NCBI GenBank assembly: GCA_965216915.1
Contig: CBDCGS010000011.1
Coordinates: 1,178,001 to 1,242,000 of the forward strand
DNA: 64,000 nucleotides
Source of the DNA: CBDCGS01 sp965216915
GTDB lineage: Bacteria; Pseudomonadota; Alphaproteobacteria; UBA828
Reading direction: 5' to 3'
In this document: in pieces, positions 34,564 through 44,174 of the stretch
Numbering within the stretch: the stretch's first letter is position 1
How the letters are laid out: each line of letters begins with the position of its first letter
The notes under the pieces: model-generated
The model's input: the letters and a program-made list of their open reading frames with translations, nothing else
Database searches by the model: none
What the model was told of the DNA's origin: nothing
Position numbers and translations under genes: made by a program

Positions 34564-37500
34564 ATGGCAAGCCTGAGGGCAGTCGATCAATTGGCGGTCA
34601 CGTTCGTCGCCATCGCAATCATCGTTTGCGCGGTTGGCGCCAACGCCGACACGATCCGCATCGAAACGCCCAACGCGCCGGAGTCGCATGAGCCGGGCGT
34701 GTCGGCGGATGCGCCGTTCGGGCTGCGCGAGACGACGGTCGAATCGGATCGTCCCGTGCCGCGCGCCTGCCTCTCCTTCACGCGGCCCCTCGATCGCGCA
34801 CGCGCCGCCGACATGCTCGATCACATCCAAGTCGAGCCCGCGGCAACGCTCGCGGCCACCGTGCGCGACAACACGCTCTGCGTCGAAGGCTTCCGCCATG
34901 GCACGAGCTATTCGCTGACCCTCCTGCCCGGATTGCCGGCGCAGGGCGCTGCGCTCACGGCAGCGCAAACTCTGGCCATCGCGGTGACTGACCGCCCGGC
35001 GAGCGTCGCCTTCGCGACGCGGGGCTCGGTGCTGCCCCAGCTCGGCGAGGGCGGCCTGCCGATCCGCACGGTCAATGTCGACGAGGTCGAGATCACGATC
35101 GCGCGGATTCACGACCAGAACCTGATCGACCATGTCGCGAGCGGGATCGACAGTGCTTGGCAAGCCGAATCCGTCGGCTCCTATGTCGGTGAGCCGGTCT
35201 GGTCGGGCGTCATGGGAATCAGCGCGGACAAGAACCAAGTGCGGGTGACCGCGATTCCGATCGACGAGACCATCGGCACGCTCGAGCCCGGTGTCTACGT
35301 CGCCACCGTCGCGATGAAACGGGCCGACGAGGTCGAGGAACACGCATTCGGCGATACGGTCTCGCCCGCCACGCTTTGGTTCGTGGTCTCGGACATCGCA
35401 CTCACCGTCTACCAGGGGGATCACGGCCTGCTGGTGTCGGTGCGCTCGCTGGCCTCGGCCGCGCCTGTCAGCGGCGCCACGGTGGCGCTCCGCTCCAGCA
35501 ACGACAAGGAGCTCGCGCGCCGCGAGAGCGATGCCCAGGGTTTTGTCCGTTTCGAGCCGGGGCTCTTGCGGGGCGAGGGGGGCAATGCCGCGGCCGCACT
35601 CTATGCCTATGGTGCGAGCGGCGCATTCGTGACCGTCGGCTTGCGACGCGCCGGGTTGGATCTGAGCGATCGCGGGATTGCCGGGCGGTCCGTCGCCGAT
35701 GGCCTCGAGGCGTTCCTCTACACCGAGCGCGGTATCTATCGGCCCGGAGAGACGGTCCACCTCACAGCGCTATTGCGCGATGCCCAAGCGGTTGCCGTGC
35801 CGCAAACGCCGCTGACCGTGGCGGTGAATCGTGCCGATGGTGTCGAGGTCAACCGTGTGGTGCTCACGGACGAGGGGGCGGCGAGCTACACGCTCGCGAT
35901 CCCCATCCCCGACGCCGGGCAGATCGGGACTTGGGGGCTTTACGCCTACGTCAATCCGGACGATCCGCCGGTCGGATCAACGAGCTTTCAGGTCAAGGAT
36001 TTCGTGCCGCCGACCGTGGAGGTCACGGTCGAGCCGCCGCGCTCCCATGTTGAGGAGGGCGTGTCGAGCGAGGTCACGGTTCAGGCCTCCTACCTCGCGG
36101 GCGGCGCGGCCTCATCGCTCTCGGGCGAGCTCGTCGCCACGGTGCGCACGGCGCGCGACCCGTTCCCCGACCATGCCGGCTACGTGTTTGGGCTCGCCCG
36201 GGACCGCGAGTTTCTCCCGTTTCAGCTGAGCCCCGTGCCGTTCAAGACCGGCGATGACGGCGCTGCCCGCCCGTTGTTCGAGATCGCCGAGGTTCCAGCG
36301 ACCACGCAGCCGATCGAGGTTCTGCTCAGCGCGACCGTGTTCGAGGTGAGCGGACGGCCGGTCACCGCGCACGCGACCGCGCCGGTCGCGACACACCCCT
36401 TCTTCATCGGCGTGCGTCCCCGCTTCGAGGGCGTTGTGGCCGACGACGCCTTGGCCGATTTCGACGTTCTGGTGGTCGATCAAATGGGCACGCCGATCGC
36501 GCGTCCCGGGCTTCGCTGGGAGCTCGTTCAGGAGCATGCCGAGTGGCATTACTACCGGACCATCAATCGCCACTGGAACTGGCGGCGCGTGGTGCGCGAT
36601 TCGGCGCCGCTCGCCGGCGGCGTGATCGCGGCCTCCGCGGAGGCGCCGGCGACCATCGCCCAGGCGGTGGACTGGGGCGAATACAGAATCGAGGTGTTTG
36701 ACGAAACCTCGGCGGTCGCGACCAGCGTTCGGTTCCGCGTCGGCGCGCCCTGGTGGTTCGCCGGCGGCGCGCGGCAAGCCGAAATTCCGCCGGATGAGGT
36801 CGAGGTCCGCCTGAATGCCGAGACCGTCAGCGCCGGCGAGACCATCGACGTGTTCGTCAAGCCGCCTTACGAGAGCGAGGTCGTGCTGGTCGTGGCGGAC
36901 GACCGGGTGCGTTCGGTCCAAAGCACGCGCATCGGTTCCGATGGGGCGACGTTGCGGGTGGCGATCCCCGACGACGCGCTCAGCGGGACCTACATCATGG
37001 CGACGGCCTATGCGCCCGCGAACGCCGCGCGACGCTATCTGCCGCGTCGAGCCGTTGGCGTCGCCTGGGTGCCGATCGATCTCAGCGCGCGCCAGCTCGC
37101 GGTTTCGCTCGAGGCGCCCGATCTCGTGACACCGCGCCAGACGATCGAGGTCCCCATCGCCGTCGATGGCGCACCGGGCGAGCGCGTCTTCGTCACGCTG
37201 GCCGCGGTGGACGACGGTGTTCTCGGCCTCACCGGCTACGGCCTCCCCGATCCGTTCGGCTATTTCCTCGGGCAAAGGCAGCTCGGTATCACGCTGCGCG
37301 ACATGTATGGCGGGCTCATCGATCCGCGTGCCGATCAACGCGGCGAGATCCGATCCGGTGGCGGCGGCGCGGCGCTCGCTAGCCGCCAGCTCTCCGACCT
37401 GCCGAAGCATGTGCACGAGGTGTTCGCGCGATTCTCGGGCGTCGTCGCGCTCGATGCAGCGGGGCGGGCGCGCGTCCCGCTCGTTCTGCCCGATTTCAAC

Positions 37501-39471
37501 GGTCGCGCACGTCTCATGGCGGTGGCATGGACCAGCGCCGATTTTGGCGCGGCGGAGGGAACCACGATCGTTCGTGATCCGGTGGTGGCCGATCTCGGCT
37601 TGCCGCGCTTCCTTGCGGCGGGCGACGTCGCAGAGCTTGCGCTGTCGCTCCGCAACATGGATGGCGCGGGCGGCGCCTACACCGCGACGCTCTCGACCGA
37701 CGGCGCCCTCGCCGTCGTGGGCGAGGCGGCGACGACGGCGTCGCTCGCCGAGGGCGAGCAGGCCCGTCACACCTACCGTCTGTGGGCGCAGGATCCGGGC
37801 GATGGCCGCGTGACGCTCACCGTCGAGGGCCCGGCGGGCTATCGCGTTGTGAGGCGCTGGCCGATGACGGTGCGCGCCATCAACCGGGTGGAGACCCAGC
37901 GCAGGCTGGTGCAGCTCGAGCCGGGGCAAAGCTTCGTCATCGACAAGACGGCGCTCGACGGCTTCGACCCCGGCACGGCGCGCATTGCCGTTCGTGCCGG
38001 CGGCCTGCCGCAATACGACGTGGCGGGGATCGCGGCGTCGCTGATTCACTACCCGTTCTACGACACCAAGATCCAGGTGAGCCGCATGGTGCCTCACATC
38101 GCGGTGCCGCGCGTCGTCGACTCCCTCGGACTGGAGGACGCGGCGAGCCGTGATGAAACGCTCGCCCGCATGCGCGACGGCATTCTCGCCCGGCAGACCG
38201 CGCGCGGCAGCTTCGCACCGCGCTGGATCTATTGGGGTGAGCGGCCCGAGGAGTGGACGAGCGCTTACGTGATGGACACGCTCACGCGCGCCGAGCGCGG
38301 TGGCCTGACGATCGCGCGGGGCTCCGTCGATCGTGCGACGCGCTGGATGACGCGCTTCATCTCCATCGATTCGGACAAGCCTTACCATCTCGCAAACCAG
38401 GCCTACGTCTACTACGTGCTGGCGCAGCGTGGCGTGATCGACGCGGGACGCGTCAGGCGGTTCGACGCGGCGCAATGGCGTGCGTTGCCCAGCGATCTCG
38501 CGCGCGCCTTGGTGGCCGCGGCGCTGGCGGCCGCGGGCGAGCCCACCCTTGCCCGTGAGGGCTTCCGCACGCTGTTGAGCAGCGGCGTCTCCAAGCGGCA
38601 CCTCACGGACAAGTGGCGCGCCGCCCCCTACGGCAGCGAAATCCGCGACCGGGCGGCGATCCTGTCGCTCATGGCGGAATCCGGGCTGATGCCGTCCGAC
38701 GCGCTCCGCGCGCCTTTGTTGCGCCTCGCGCAAGACGTCGCGGCGCGGGCGCATCTGACGGCGCCGGAGATGGCCTGGTTGCTTCGCCTGGCCGCGGCGG
38801 CCGATGCGCTTCCGGCGCCTGCGGTCATCAGCGTCGACGGCGAGGCCCGCACGCTCGAGGCCGGCAGCGTTCCGCTCATCATCGCGGGCGCCGAGCTCAG
38901 CGCGGACGCGGTCACGCTCCGCAACGACGGGCGCACGCCCATCTCGCTCGCGGTTTCGCTCACCGGACGCCAGGTGAAAACGCTGCCGCCGGCGAGCGAG
39001 GTCTTCTACGTCAAGCGCCACATTCGCGATCGCTTCGGCAACCCGGTCGACCTGGCCAATGTGACGCAGGGTGACCTCTTGGTCATGACCATCGAGGGCG
39101 GCGTCCTCGACCACACGTCGGGACGCCTCACCACCATGCTCGACATGCTGCCGGCCGGCTTCGAGACCGTCGATCTGCGCCTCGACCGTCAGCGTTGCTG
39201 GGAGGCCGATGATCCGTGGTGCTGGCTCAAGCCCGACGAGCTGACGAAACTGCGCTGGATGGCGCTCCGCGGTGATCGCGTGGTCGCGTCGTTCACCCTC
39301 AACCGCTCGAAGTGGGAACGTGACGATCAGGACACGTTCCGCCTCGCCTATGTGGTGCGGGCAGCCACGCCGGGGGATTTCGTCATGCCGCCGGTGGTGG
39401 TCGAGGATGCGGCGAATCCGGGCCGTTTCGCGCGCAGCGCCACGGCACGCGTCAGCATCTCGCCGCGCTGA
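34564..39471 (+). CDS. Bacterial alpha-2-macroglobulin-family protein without thioester motif
   Basis: 1,635 residues, periplasmic giant protease-inhibitor-like protein of the YfhM/YfaS family. The signal peptide (about 1-29, VGANA before DTIRIE) looks like signal peptidase I type rather than a lipobox. Macroglobulin-like beta domains run through the chain; A2M signatures include YRPGETVHLTALLRD, VPPTVEV and the family's central LVLPDFNGRARLMAVAW. At the position of the usual GCxEQ thioester the sequence reads HYPFYDTKIQVSRMVPHI, so the covalent trap is lost. ATG 34564 has AGGGGAGG upstream. pbpC follows after 16 nt, the classic pairing. Confidence 0.93.
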   Translation: MASLRAVDQLAVTFVAIAIIVCAVGANADTIRIETPNAPESHEPGVSADAPFGLRETTVESDRPVPRACLSFTRPLDRARAADMLDHIQVEPAATLAATVRDNTLCVEGFRHGTSYSLTLLPGLPAQGAALTAAQTLAIAVTDRPASVAFATRGSVLPQLGEGGLPIRTVNVDEVEITIARIHDQNLIDHVASGIDSAWQAESVGSYVGEPVWSGVMGISADKNQVRVTAIPIDETIGTLEPGVYVATVAMKRADEVEEHAFGDTVSPATLWFVVSDIALTVYQGDHGLLVSVRSLASAAPVSGATVALRSSNDKELARRESDAQGFVRFEPGLLRGEGGNAAAALYAYGASGAFVTVGLRRAGLDLSDRGIAGRSVADGLEAFLYTERGIYRPGETVHLTALLRDAQAVAVPQTPLTVAVNRADGVEVNRVVLTDEGAASYTLAIPIPDAGQIGTWGLYAYVNPDDPPVGSTSFQVKDFVPPTVEVTVEPPRSHVEEGVSSEVTVQASYLAGGAASSLSGELVATVRTARDPFPDHAGYVFGLARDREFLPFQLSPVPFKTGDDGAARPLFEIAEVPATTQPIEVLLSATVFEVSGRPVTAHATAPVATHPFFIGVRPRFEGVVADDALADFDVLVVDQMGTPIARPGLRWELVQEHAEWHYYRTINRHWNWRRVVRDSAPLAGGVIAASAEAPATIAQAVDWGEYRIEVFDETSAVATSVRFRVGAPWWFAGGARQAEIPPDEVEVRLNAETVSAGETIDVFVKPPYESEVVLVVADDRVRSVQSTRIGSDGATLRVAIPDDALSGTYIMATAYAPANAARRYLPRRAVGVAWVPIDLSARQLAVSLEAPDLVTPRQTIEVPIAVDGAPGERVFVTLAAVDDGVLGLTGYGLPDPFGYFLGQRQLGITLRDMYGGLIDPRADQRGEIRSGGGGAALASRQLSDLPKHVHEVFARFSGVVALDAAGRARVPLVLPDFNGRARLMAVAWTSADFGAAEGTTIVRDPVVADLGLPRFLAAGDVAELALSLRNMDGAGGAYTATLSTDGALAVVGEAATTASLAEGEQARHTYRLWAQDPGDGRVTLTVEGPAGYRVVRRWPMTVRAINRVETQRRLVQLEPGQSFVIDKTALDGFDPGTARIAVRAGGLPQYDVAGIAASLIHYPFYDTKIQVSRMVPHIAVPRVVDSLGLEDAASRDETLARMRDGILARQTARGSFAPRWIYWGERPEEWTSAYVMDTLTRAERGGLTIARGSVDRATRWMTRFISIDSDKPYHLANQAYVYYVLAQRGVIDAGRVRRFDAAQWRALPSDLARALVAAALAAAGEPTLAREGFRTLLSSGVSKRHLTDKWRAAPYGSEIRDRAAILSLMAESGLMPSDALRAPLLRLAQDVAARAHLTAPEMAWLLRLAAAADALPAPAVISVDGEARTLEAGSVPLIIAGAELSADAVTLRNDGRTPISLAVSLTGRQVKTLPPASEVFYVKRHIRDRFGNPVDLANVTQGDLLVMTIEGGVLDHTSGRLTTMLDMLPAGFETVDLRLDRQRCWEADDPWCWLKPDELTKLRWMALRGDRVVASFTLNRSKWERDDQDTFRLAYVVRAATPGDFVMPPVVVEDAANPGRFARSATARVSISPR

Positions 39472-39487
39472 CGCGAGGCGAGACCCG

Positions 39488-41554
39488 ATGCGACGCAAGA
39501 TCTCGATCGGGCTGGGGGCCGCGCTTGCGGTCGTGGCGGCCGCCGCGATCTGGATCGCCGCCGATCCGGCGCCGCTCTGGCGGTATCAAACCGTGTCCCA
39601 AGAGGTTGTCGACCGCCATGGCCACCTGCTCCGCGCGTTCCCGGCCGCAGGGGGTTATTGGCGGCTTCGGACGACCGCCGCGCAGGTTGATCCCCGCTAT
39701 GTGGCGCTGCTCACGCTGATCGAGGACCAGCGGTTCGCCTATCACCCCGGCGTCGATCCGCTTGCGCTGGCTCGCGGCCTCTTTCAGAACCTGGCGTCGA
39801 CGCGCGTCGTGTCGGGCGCATCGACCCTGACTATGCAGACCGCGCGCCTGCTCGATCCGCAACCCCGAACGATCGGTGCGAAGCTCAGAGAGATCGGGCG
39901 CGCGATCGGGCTGGAAGCGCGCCTGACCAAGTCCGAGATCCTTTCTATCTATCTGACGCTCGCGCCCTTTGGTGGCAACCTCGAAGGTGTGCGCGCGGGC
40001 GCTCTCGCGTGGTTCGGCAAGGAGCCAACCCATCTGAGCCTTGCCGAGGCGGCGTTGCTGGTGGCGCTTCCGCGCAATCCCGAGGGTCTCAGGCCCGACC
40101 GCTTTCCCGGTCGCGCGAAGGCAGCGCGCGATGCCGTGATTGCACGGGCGCATGCCGCCGGATTGATCTCCTCGGCGGAGCTGGCACAGGCCACCGATAC
40201 GCCCGTGCCCCTGCGGCGCGGGAATTTGCCGCATCTCTCCGCCCACCTCGCGGAGCGGCTGGCGAATGGCACGGAGACTGCCGTCATCCAGACCACCATC
40301 GACGCGGATTTTCAGGGCCGCGCGACCAACGCGTTGAAGACCCACCTCATTGGTTTCGCGCCGGGGGTCGCGGGTGCCGCTCTCGTGATCGATCACCGCA
40401 CCATGGAAACCGTCGTCCACCTGGGCGGTGCGGACTATTTCGATAACATGCGCGCCGGCATGGTCGACCTCACGCGGTCAGTGCGCTCCCCGGGATCCGC
40501 CCTCAAGCCCTTTATCTACGGCATGGCCTTCGATGAGCTGCTGCTCCATCCCGAGAGCTTGGTCGAGGACCGGCCGCATCGCTTCACCGCCGGCTACGCG
40601 CCCGCCAACTTCGACCAGACCTATGGCGGCCGGCTCACCGCGCGGACCGCGCTCATCCGCTCGCGCAACGTCCCGGCGATCGCCATATTGGAGGCGCTCG
40701 GCCCTCTCCGCTTCGAGGTGCGGCTCAGGGACGCCGGCTTTCCGCTGCGCTACGACCACCAGACCGCCCGCCCGAGCCTTCCGATCGGCCTCGGCGGCGT
40801 GGGCGTGACGCTCGACGAGCTGACCCGTCTCTATGCCTCGCTCGCGCGCGGAGGAGAGGTGGTGCCGACGCGCGAGACCCGGGGCGCTGGAGCGCGCGCG
40901 ACGCCAGCGGGCGCGGTGCTCGGCGCGCGGGGCGCGTGGTATGTGATGCAAATTCTGGCCGAGGCGCCGCCGCCCCACGGGTTCGCCACGGCCGATGGCC
41001 TGCCCTCGCTCGCGTTCAAGACCGGCACCTCCTACGGCTACCGAGATGCTTGGGCGGTGGGTGTCGGCGATCGGCATGCGATCGGCGTATGGATCGGCCG
41101 GCCCGACGGCGCGCCGTGCCACGAATGCGTCGGGATCGAGGCCGCGGCGCCCCTCCTGTTTCGCCTCGCCCAAATCATCGGTGAGGCGCCGAGCGTGCTC
41201 CCGGAGCCCCCCGGGATCTTGTCGATCACCGATCTGCCGGAGCACCTCAAGCTGTTCACCGCGCGCGACGGGGGCCCGCGACCCGACCGCGCTACCCCGC
41301 GCGGCGCGCTGGAGATCGCCTATCCGATCCCCCAGTCACGGATCCCGTTCGAGGACGAAGCTGTGCTGCCGCTTCGCGTCGAGGGGGGAACACCACCCTA
41401 CCGCTGGCTGATCAACGGCGCACCCGTGCGACAGAGCCGACGCGGCGATCAGGCCGAGTGGCGGCCCGACGGCCCGGGCTTCGTGGCCGTTGCGGTGGTC
41501 GACGCGGACGGTGCCGTTGCCGAGGCCGAGGTGACGCTCGTCAGCGGCCGCTAG
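39488..41554 (+). CDS. pbpC: Penicillin-binding protein 1C (bifunctional peptidoglycan glycosyltransferase/transpeptidase)
   Basis: 688 residues. An N-terminal membrane anchor is followed by a glycosyltransferase 51 domain with LIEDQRFAYHPGVD and SGASTLTMQTARLL; a transpeptidase domain with active-site serine in SPGSALKPFIYG, SRN in LIRSRNVPA, and KTGTSYGYRDAW; and a C-terminal PBP1C-type beta domain (LRVEGGTPPYRWLINGAPV). It lies 16 nt after the alpha-2-macroglobulin gene; the pair is thought to repair cell wall and protect against proteases. Its TAG stop is formed by the CTAG end of a dispersed element. Confidence 0.96.
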   Translation: MRRKISIGLGAALAVVAAAAIWIAADPAPLWRYQTVSQEVVDRHGHLLRAFPAAGGYWRLRTTAAQVDPRYVALLTLIEDQRFAYHPGVDPLALARGLFQNLASTRVVSGASTLTMQTARLLDPQPRTIGAKLREIGRAIGLEARLTKSEILSIYLTLAPFGGNLEGVRAGALAWFGKEPTHLSLAEAALLVALPRNPEGLRPDRFPGRAKAARDAVIARAHAAGLISSAELAQATDTPVPLRRGNLPHLSAHLAERLANGTETAVIQTTIDADFQGRATNALKTHLIGFAPGVAGAALVIDHRTMETVVHLGGADYFDNMRAGMVDLTRSVRSPGSALKPFIYGMAFDELLLHPESLVEDRPHRFTAGYAPANFDQTYGGRLTARTALIRSRNVPAIAILEALGPLRFEVRLRDAGFPLRYDHQTARPSLPIGLGGVGVTLDELTRLYASLARGGEVVPTRETRGAGARATPAGAVLGARGAWYVMQILAEAPPPHGFATADGLPSLAFKTGTSYGYRDAWAVGVGDRHAIGVWIGRPDGAPCHECVGIEAAAPLLFRLAQIIGEAPSVLPEPPGILSITDLPEHLKLFTARDGGPRPDRATPRGALEIAYPIPQSRIPFEDEAVLPLRVEGGTPPYRWLINGAPVRQSRRGDQAEWRPDGPGFVAVAVVDADGAVAEAEVTLVSGR

Positions 41555-41656
41555 AGCATTTCACGCGCGCCTATGCTCACGCAAATGCTCTATCTGATTG
41601 AAATTGAAGCAAATGCGTCGTCGCAGGTGATTCCACCTGCTCGGGATTTGCTCTAG
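41551..41656 (+). repeat. Dispersed CTAG-ended palindromic element, copy B (full length)
   Basis: 106 bp from CTAGAGCATTTC to GGATTTGCTCTAG, giving imperfect terminal inverted repeats (CTAGAGCATTTC against CTAGAGCAAATCC). It holds two hairpins: AGAGCATTT pairing with AAATGCTCT, and GCAGGTG-N4-CACCTGC. The left CTAG contains the pbpC stop codon. On transcription the second hairpin might slow RNA polymerase between the convergent pbpC and RTX genes, but there is no U-tract. Confidence 0.9.
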
Positions 41657-41688
41657 ACCAGAGCCCGGCCGCCGCGGCGCCCGCTGGC

Positions 41689-43812
41689 CTACCATTCGAA
41701 CCGTTCGACGTTCTCGAACATCACCGTCGAGCCATCGTCGAAGGTGATGGTGCCGCTGACGCCCCCCGCATCGACGAACTCGTTGCCTTCGGCCGTCGTG
41801 CTGTCGATCGTGGGGCCCTGGTCGACGGCGATGACCCAGCCCTGCGAGGTGTCCGCGAGATTGAGGGTATCGGTGCCGGACCCGCCGTCGACAGCATCCG
41901 TCCAGCCGCCCGGTGCGGGAAAGCTTCCGTCATCGAACAGAAAGATGTCGTTTCCGGCACCCCCGTTCATGACGTCATTGCCGGCACCGCCGATGAGAGA
42001 GTCGTCGCCGGAGCCGCCGTTGAGCGCGTCGTCACCGGTGCCGCCGATCAGAACGTCGTTGCCAGCGCTGCCGTTGAGCGTGTCGTCGCCGGTACCGCCA
42101 TCGAGCACGTCGTTGCGTGCGCCGCCGACGAGCGTGTCGTCGTCGGAGTCCCCGACAAAGTTATCGTCGCCGCTACGGCCGCGACCTCCCGATCCGTCGT
42201 CCACGGCGATGGAGACGGTCTTCGTGGAGAAGGAGCCATCGGTCGAGGTTGCGCGCACGATGATGTCGTGGCTCGCGGCGGCGCTGCTGTCCAACAGGCT
42301 GCCGTCGGCGACGGTGATCACGCCGGTCTCGGCGTCGATGGCGAAGCGTCCGCCGGCGTCGTCGTCGAGCGAATAAGACACTGCGTCCGTGGCATCGGCG
42401 TCGGTGGCCAGCGCCGTGACGCCCACCGCGGTGCCGTCGGCGGCGCCCTCGGTGACCTGGTTGGCCGTGCCGTCCGTGTCGCTGAGCACGCTGATGCTGG
42501 CTTCGTTGGCATCGCCGACATCGATCGTCACAGTCTCGGTGGAGAAGGAGCCGTCGGTGGAGGTCGCGCGCACGGTGATGTCGTGGCTGGCCGCGGCCTC
42601 GCGGTCGAGCAGGCTGCCGTCGGCGACGGTGACCACGCCGGTCGTCGCGTCGATGGCGAAGCGGCCGCCCGCGTCGTCGTCCAGGGAGTAGCGCACGGTG
42701 TCCGTGGCATCGGCGTCTGTGGCGAGCGCTGTGACGCCGACCGCGGTCCCGTCGGCGGCACCCTCGGTGACCTGGTTGGCCGTGCCGTCCGTGTCGCTGA
42801 GCACGCTGATGCCGGCCTCGTTGGCATCGCCCACGGCGATGGAGAGGGTCTCGGTTGAGAAGGAGCCGTCGGTGGAGGTGGCGCGGACGGTGATGTCGTG
42901 GCTGGCTGCGGCCTCACGGTCGAGCAGGCTGCCGTCGGCGACGGTGACGACACCGGTCGTCGCGTCGATGGCGAAACGGCCGCCCGCGTCGTCGTCCAGG
43001 GAGTAGCGCACGGTGTCCGTGGCATCGGCGTCTGTGGCGAGCGCGGTGATGCCGACCGCGGTGCCGTCTGCGGCGCCCTCGGTGGCCTGGTTGGCCGCGC
43101 CGTCGGTGTCGCTCAGCACGCTGATGCTGAACGCGTTGTCGCTCGCCGGGTTGCCGTCGTCGTCTGCGTCGCTCGAGCCGCCATCATCGGACGGGTCGGT
43201 TTGCCCGCCCTGTGCGTCGCCACCACTCTCTTCGGCTGCGATCGAGGCGGCGGTTGATTCGCCCAAGATATCGGCGGGTTGCGGCTGCGCGGCATCGTTC
43301 CCCCGCGCTTCGCCGCCCACGGTTTGGGCAGTGGCGCCAAACGCGCCGTCGCCTGCGGCGCTCGCCTCGATCGCGACGTCTGTGGGACCGACGCGCCCGG
43401 CCTCGCCGACGCCTGTCGTGCGTGCGACCGCGTCGGGCTGACCCAGCGGTGCGTCCTCAGACGCAGTGCGGCCCCCGGTGTCGCCGTGTTCCCCTCCGTC
43501 CCTAGGAGATGTCGTAAGCTCGGGGAACGTGTTCTGAGTGGTCGTTTCGGCGCCAACCGGAGGCTGCTCCGCCGTGTCGATGATGGCGGCGCCGGACTCA
43601 TACCCGCTCCCGCCCGAGTCTTCGATCGTCGAACTTCCGTGATGAATGCTGCCGAGCTGGCGCGGGTCCTCGACCTGGCCGGCATCGACCTTCGGCGCAC
43701 CATATTCCTTGGCTCGGAGAGACTCGTCGCCGAGCGCCTCGGCCTTGGCCATTTCTACTGCGTCATGGGCGTCGCTGGGCCGATCGGTGTTCGCATCATC
43801 GGGCGTCGCCAT
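41689..43812 (-). CDS. Secreted cadherin-repeat/RTX calcium-binding protein (type I secretion substrate)
   Basis: 707 residues, strongly acidic, no Cys and no Sec signal. Residues 1-230 are low-complexity and probably disordered. Three nearly identical 104-residue cadherin-like repeats (about 231-542; each with VLSDTDG, GGRFAIDATTGVVTVADGSLLD and SHDITVRATSTDGSFS) are followed by RTX nonapeptides (GGTGDDTLNGSAGND and similar, about 545-640) and a C-terminal tail ending VMFENVERFEW, of the kind recognised by type I exporters. GGAGG precedes the ATG. It is divergent from the ABC-ABC-HlyD genes, which are the likely exporter. Probably a surface or matrix adhesin; the partner is unknown. Confidence 0.88.
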   Translation of the reverse strand: MATPDDANTDRPSDAHDAVEMAKAEALGDESLRAKEYGAPKVDAGQVEDPRQLGSIHHGSSTIEDSGGSGYESGAAIIDTAEQPPVGAETTTQNTFPELTTSPRDGGEHGDTGGRTASEDAPLGQPDAVARTTGVGEAGRVGPTDVAIEASAAGDGAFGATAQTVGGEARGNDAAQPQPADILGESTAASIAAEESGGDAQGGQTDPSDDGGSSDADDDGNPASDNAFSISVLSDTDGAANQATEGAADGTAVGITALATDADATDTVRYSLDDDAGGRFAIDATTGVVTVADGSLLDREAAASHDITVRATSTDGSFSTETLSIAVGDANEAGISVLSDTDGTANQVTEGAADGTAVGVTALATDADATDTVRYSLDDDAGGRFAIDATTGVVTVADGSLLDREAAASHDITVRATSTDGSFSTETVTIDVGDANEASISVLSDTDGTANQVTEGAADGTAVGVTALATDADATDAVSYSLDDDAGGRFAIDAETGVITVADGSLLDSSAAASHDIIVRATSTDGSFSTKTVSIAVDDGSGGRGRSGDDNFVGDSDDDTLVGGARNDVLDGGTGDDTLNGSAGNDVLIGGTGDDALNGGSGDDSLIGGAGNDVMNGGAGNDIFLFDDGSFPAPGGWTDAVDGGSGTDTLNLADTSQGWVIAVDQGPTIDSTTAEGNEFVDAGGVSGTITFDDGSTVMFENVERFEW
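42184..43119 (-). repeat. Three tandem 312-bp coding repeats
   Basis: Units of about 312 bp (104 codons) at approximately 42184-42495, 42496-42807 and 42808-43119 encode the cadherin-like domains of the RTX protein. The middle and distal units are almost identical at nucleotide level, including synonymous sites, which points to recent duplication or gene conversion and possible copy-number change. Confidence 0.9.
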
Positions 43813-44174
43813 GAAGAGCCTCCGTGAAAAACATCAAAAATATGGGTCGTTAGCGATGCACACTAATGACCGTCGGGAACATTATAGTAAATATGAAAAT
43901 GTTCCATTGATGGGATTGATAAATTTTTCTCGTTAATTCGATTTTATTTGCAGCTTGGGCCAAACAGCACTCCGCCCGTGTAGTCTATGGGGGCTTGTGA
44001 TTAACCAAGCTGCCTTCGTGGCGCGACGGCGCGTTGGATCGCGAGGCGCCGAATCGCAGCAAAACCGCGGCCTTACGCCGTTCGGCTAAGGTCTTGTTAA
44101 CCTTGCGTCAACATCCCTCGCACAGCATCGCGAGCGCGGCGATATCGCAACGCCGGGTTTGCAGGTTGAGCGGA
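43813..44174. promoter_or_regulatory. AT-rich divergent promoter region between RTX protein and type I secretion genes
   Basis: 362 bp without a gene. The part about 43825-43960 is markedly AT-rich compared with the rest of the window and holds a palindrome, GGAACATT (43876-43883) and AATGTTCC (43898-43905), separated by 14 bp, a plausible regulator-binding site. The remaining part toward 44174 is GC-rich and shows no other feature I can name. Both flanking genes read outward, so their promoters should lie here. Confidence 0.6.

Noticed and set aside
36112..39498. A very long open frame (about 1,128 codons) on the minus strand opposite the alpha-2-macroglobulin gene
   Set aside because: It is antisense to an unmistakable gene with domain similarity; the translation is Arg/Asp/His-rich without motifs, as expected for a shadow frame in GC-rich DNA.
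42184..43119. Tandem repeats as a CRISPR array
   Set aside because: Units are 312 bp, continuous and in frame with the RTX protein; there are no short repeats alternating with unique spacers.
43990..44110. TTAACC motifs as CtrA binding sites before the type I secretion genes
   Set aside because: Single half-sites occur near 43999 and 44096, but no TTAA-N7-TTAA pair is found, so CtrA control is unsupported.
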